A stretch of DNA of 64,000 bases, from contig JAWKTN010000014.1 of assembly GCA_041399065.1 (NCBI GenBank), positions 10,963 through 74,962 on the forward strand, written 5' to 3'. Below, one piece after another: positions 62,409-64,000 of this stretch (its first letter is position 1; every line of letters begins with the position of its first letter). The DNA comes from JAGQPD01 sp020426865. Lineage in GTDB: Bacteria; Planctomycetota; Planctomycetia; Pirellulales; Pirellulaceae. The notes beneath the pieces are model-generated. The model saw only the letters and a list, made by a program, of their open reading frames with translations, was not told where the DNA came from and searched no databases. Both the position numbers and the translations under genes were made by a program.

Positions 62409-63176
62409 GGTTCGCGACAGTCTACCATAGACGTGCCCTGCAGACCATGGGCGGTCGCGCCAAGTCTTTGAGGTTCGAAACGTTCGCAACCACCGTTACG
62501 TGACGACAATCGCTTGCCCGCTGTCGCCCCGCAACTGCCAATGATACCTAGAGATGCTAGGTGCTAATACTTGTTGGTTCGAGGTATTCGGTGAATTCCG
62601 ATGCGTCGCAAGACGTGGCAGCTTGACCATTCTGAGTTGAACCGGTTCCGGGGCGATTCCGCTACGCGACCGCCCAGGCCGATGCACCAACAGGGACCAC
62701 GGCTGGCATGCAGTATGGCAGCATGTCTACTGGGGAGTACGAGCTACGCTCTAAGGGCCACCCGCGAATTCTCCCCGCGCGACGCCATCAGATGGCATTC
62801 GAGCGATACCAGGAATATGCGTCCCTTAGCTGCGAACTACGGGACGGGAATCGAAAACCCGTCGGCAATTAAGTCCGTAAAGTAAAAGGCCCGTGCGTGA
62901 TCCCGCGTGGTGTCGGGCAATGTGGGACCGCCTACGATCGCACAAGTCGTTGGACGGCCTCTTCTGCTGCGCGGAGCATCTACGTTCGACCAGTATTCAA
63001 AAAAAGCAAAAGTTCTTTGATTCTCCATTGGGTGATTTTTTGCCCTACGTCGCACTGTCTTTTGGAGGCCGGCTAACACCGGACTTGCCCAGCAAGTTCG
63101 TGCAGCGCCCAGCGCCGCGAGCTGAGCCCTACGAGAGGCGGACCGAACACCTTTCTTTTGAAACTGGAGAACACAA
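62409..63176. other. Gene-poor region, about 770 bp
   Basis: No gene is supported. Open frames on both strands at 62837-63214 have no recognisable domain, start context or codon bias matching neighbours. CGTAGATGCTCCGCGCAGCA near 62975 (minus strand) is not matched elsewhere in the window. It may be decayed sequence between the broken Rpn gene and the PEP-CTERM gene. Confidence 0.5.
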
Positions 63177-63207
63177 ATGATGGCCAAGTATCTAACCCCT
63201 GTCTGCG

Positions 63208-63774
63208 ATGGCACTTCTGTTCCTGAATGCGCTGCAAGCGAACGCGGAATCGATTTCTACGCCCCTGGATGATTTTGTTGGAAGCTACTCTTCCGGTCCA
63301 TTCGGCAATGCATCGAAACATATGACTGATGATTTCGGCACCGAATTCTCCGAGGTCTCGTCGGCCACACTTCACGTCGAAGGGGAAGCATGGAATGGCA
63401 ACGGGCCGGGTCGTTTCAAGTCCAAGACGCAACTCACGTTCATCGTCGACCTGGAAGGGCAAGAATCACGATTCTCCCACGAGATCACCAAACGAGAAAC
63501 GAGAAAGAGCATCGGCCGCTACTCCGAGGACTTCCCCCTTCTTTTTGATGATTCAGTCCTCGACGGCACGGGACCGATATCGCTAACCGTTTACACTTTT
63601 GGAAAAATCGATCATATGTCCTCCAGTGTCACTAGCGCATCGCTGGTCTTCGATGGCGTGACTCTTGATCTACCTGTCGCCTTCACAGCGGCCGTGCCTG
63701 AGCCGACAACATTGTTCCTGGCTGCGTTGGGCGCAATGCCCTTGGGCCGTTTTGCTCGACGCTTTCGTAAGTGA
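63208..63774 (+). CDS. PEP-CTERM protein, signal peptide apparently frameshifted
   Basis: 188 residues from ATG 63208. The body is beta-rich (SSATLHVEGEAWNGNGPGRFKSKTQLTFIVDL) and ends with a PEP-CTERM tag (VPEPTTLFLAALGAMPLGRFARR). The N-terminus (MALLFLNALQANA) is a truncated signal peptide without a positive n-region. Just upstream, ATG 63177 and 63180 have GGAG at 7 nt and read MMAKYLTPVC in another frame. Joining both would give a normal signal, so a one-base indel near 63200 is likely (true mutation or sequence error). Confidence 0.75.
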   Translation: MALLFLNALQANAESISTPLDDFVGSYSSGPFGNASKHMTDDFGTEFSEVSSATLHVEGEAWNGNGPGRFKSKTQLTFIVDLEGQESRFSHEITKRETRKSIGRYSEDFPLLFDDSVLDGTGPISLTVYTFGKIDHMSSSVTSASLVFDGVTLDLPVAFTAAVPEPTTLFLAALGAMPLGRFARRFRK

Positions 63775-63834
63775 GACAGCGACGGTCAAAGGACATGCAC
63801 GACTTGATGAAAGCGTCATAATCGGTGCGTCTAG

Positions 63835-63864
63835 CGCGTAGCCGCAAGGAACAGTTGCTACGCG
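63835..63864 (+). terminator. Candidate terminator hairpin after the PEP-CTERM gene
   Basis: CGCGTAGC (63835-63842) and GCTACGCG (63857-63864) are perfect 8-bp arms across 14 nt, 61 nt after the stop. GCTTTGG follows, with only three T residues. Confidence 0.45.
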
Positions 63865-63909
63865 GCTTTGGCGTATGACATAAACGCTAAGACTGGATTT
63901 GTTGTTCAG

Positions 63910-63915
63910 TATAAT
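63910..63915 (+). promoter_or_regulatory. Candidate -10 box at the right end
   Basis: A perfect TATAAT (in TTCAGTATAATAGGCC) lies 42-48 bp before the possible start at 63958-63963. A -35 element at 17 bp is poor, so the promoter is tentative. Confidence 0.35.
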
Positions 63916-63960
63916 AGGCCGGACTGGCTAGCTCCGAGTGTTCGACGCGAGTACCCCATG

Positions 63961-64000
63961 ATGACGGAACAACCAACCGTCTCTTACTCGAGCGAGGAGA
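63961..64000 (+). CDS. Possible gene start cut by the right edge
   Basis: Two ATG codons at 63958 and 63961 open a frame reading MTEQPTVSYSSEE to the end of the window. Thirteen residues are too few to identify. No strong ribosome site is present; TATAAT lies upstream. Confidence 0.3.
   Translation, partial: MTEQPTVSYSSEE

Noticed and set aside
62837..63214. Open frame of about 125 codons on the minus strand and a 95-codon plus frame across it
   Set aside because: No domain, start context or signal; both strands are open, typical of GC-rich non-coding DNA.
1..64000. tRNA or rRNA genes
   Set aside because: No cloverleaf with GTTCRANYC or rRNA core sequence was recognised, including in the larger intergenic regions.

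Overview
The window looks like a stretch of planctomycete chromosome, probably from the Pirellulales or a relative. No rRNA gene fixes the taxon. The case rests on families that are largely planctomycete: CxxCH proteins of the DUF1587/1592/1588/1585 and DUF1549/DUF1553 types paired with DUF1552 and DUF1501 partners, dockerin plus PEP-CTERM exported proteins, paired sulfatases, exported FAD oxidoreductases, a GxxExxY protein and a 72-residue lipoprotein-like protein behind a very strong Shine-Dalgarno sequence.

Layout. 1-2.4 kb: two small membrane proteins (one cut by the left edge) and a di-heme cytochrome. 2.4-12 kb: an exported FAD oxidoreductase divergent from a DUF1592-type/DUF1552 pair, then an exported WD40/FG-GAP beta-propeller pair. 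12-17 kb: three exported PEP-CTERM/dockerin proteins, two of them tandem paralogues, with intrinsic terminators and an intergenic palindromic element that includes a 50-bp perfect palindrome. 17-25 kb: a DMT transporter, a Tat-exported FAD oxidoreductase divergent from a DHDPS-family lyase, a SASA esterase, a TfoX-N protein and a CotH protein. 25-30 kb: the DUF1549/1553-DUF1501 pair. 30-39 kb: TPR-sulfotransferase, a PEP-CTERM protein, an exported polysaccharide pyruvyl transferase-like protein, an HSDL2-like SDR, an SRPBCC protein and two divergent sulfatases around a 27-bp inverted repeat. 39-42 kb: a GxxExxY fusion protein, then about 2 kb without a credible gene, filled by a tandem array of 190-191-bp units that each carry a long hairpin. 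42-48.4 kb: an MFS transporter, a protein distantly like BshC, a BNR-4 protein and a serine beta-lactamase-like hydrolase.

48.6-61.3 kb is an almost unbroken plus-strand run of metabolic and housekeeping genes: a YdiJ-like FAD/Fe-S dehydrogenase overlapping moaD, then moaE, moaA, a cysteine desulfurase, a YkgJ-type Fe/Zn cluster protein, an HU protein with a long charged tail, a small lipoprotein-like protein, pyrD, trpS, acpS, an NCS2-like permease and a hypothetical protein. The right end holds an Rpn-family nuclease gene broken by one in-frame TGA, a PEP-CTERM gene whose signal peptide looks frameshifted, and the first codons of a possible further gene.

Taken together, much of the left two thirds encodes exported proteins that probably act on sulfated or acetylated polysaccharides and pass electrons to cytochromes, while the right third covers molybdopterin synthesis, sulfur mobilisation, pyrimidine synthesis and translation. 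The least explained structure is the hairpin repeat array at 40.0-42.06 kb, with a possible solo relative at 8.6 kb. A second palindromic repeat family occurs at 12.3 and 22.8 kb.
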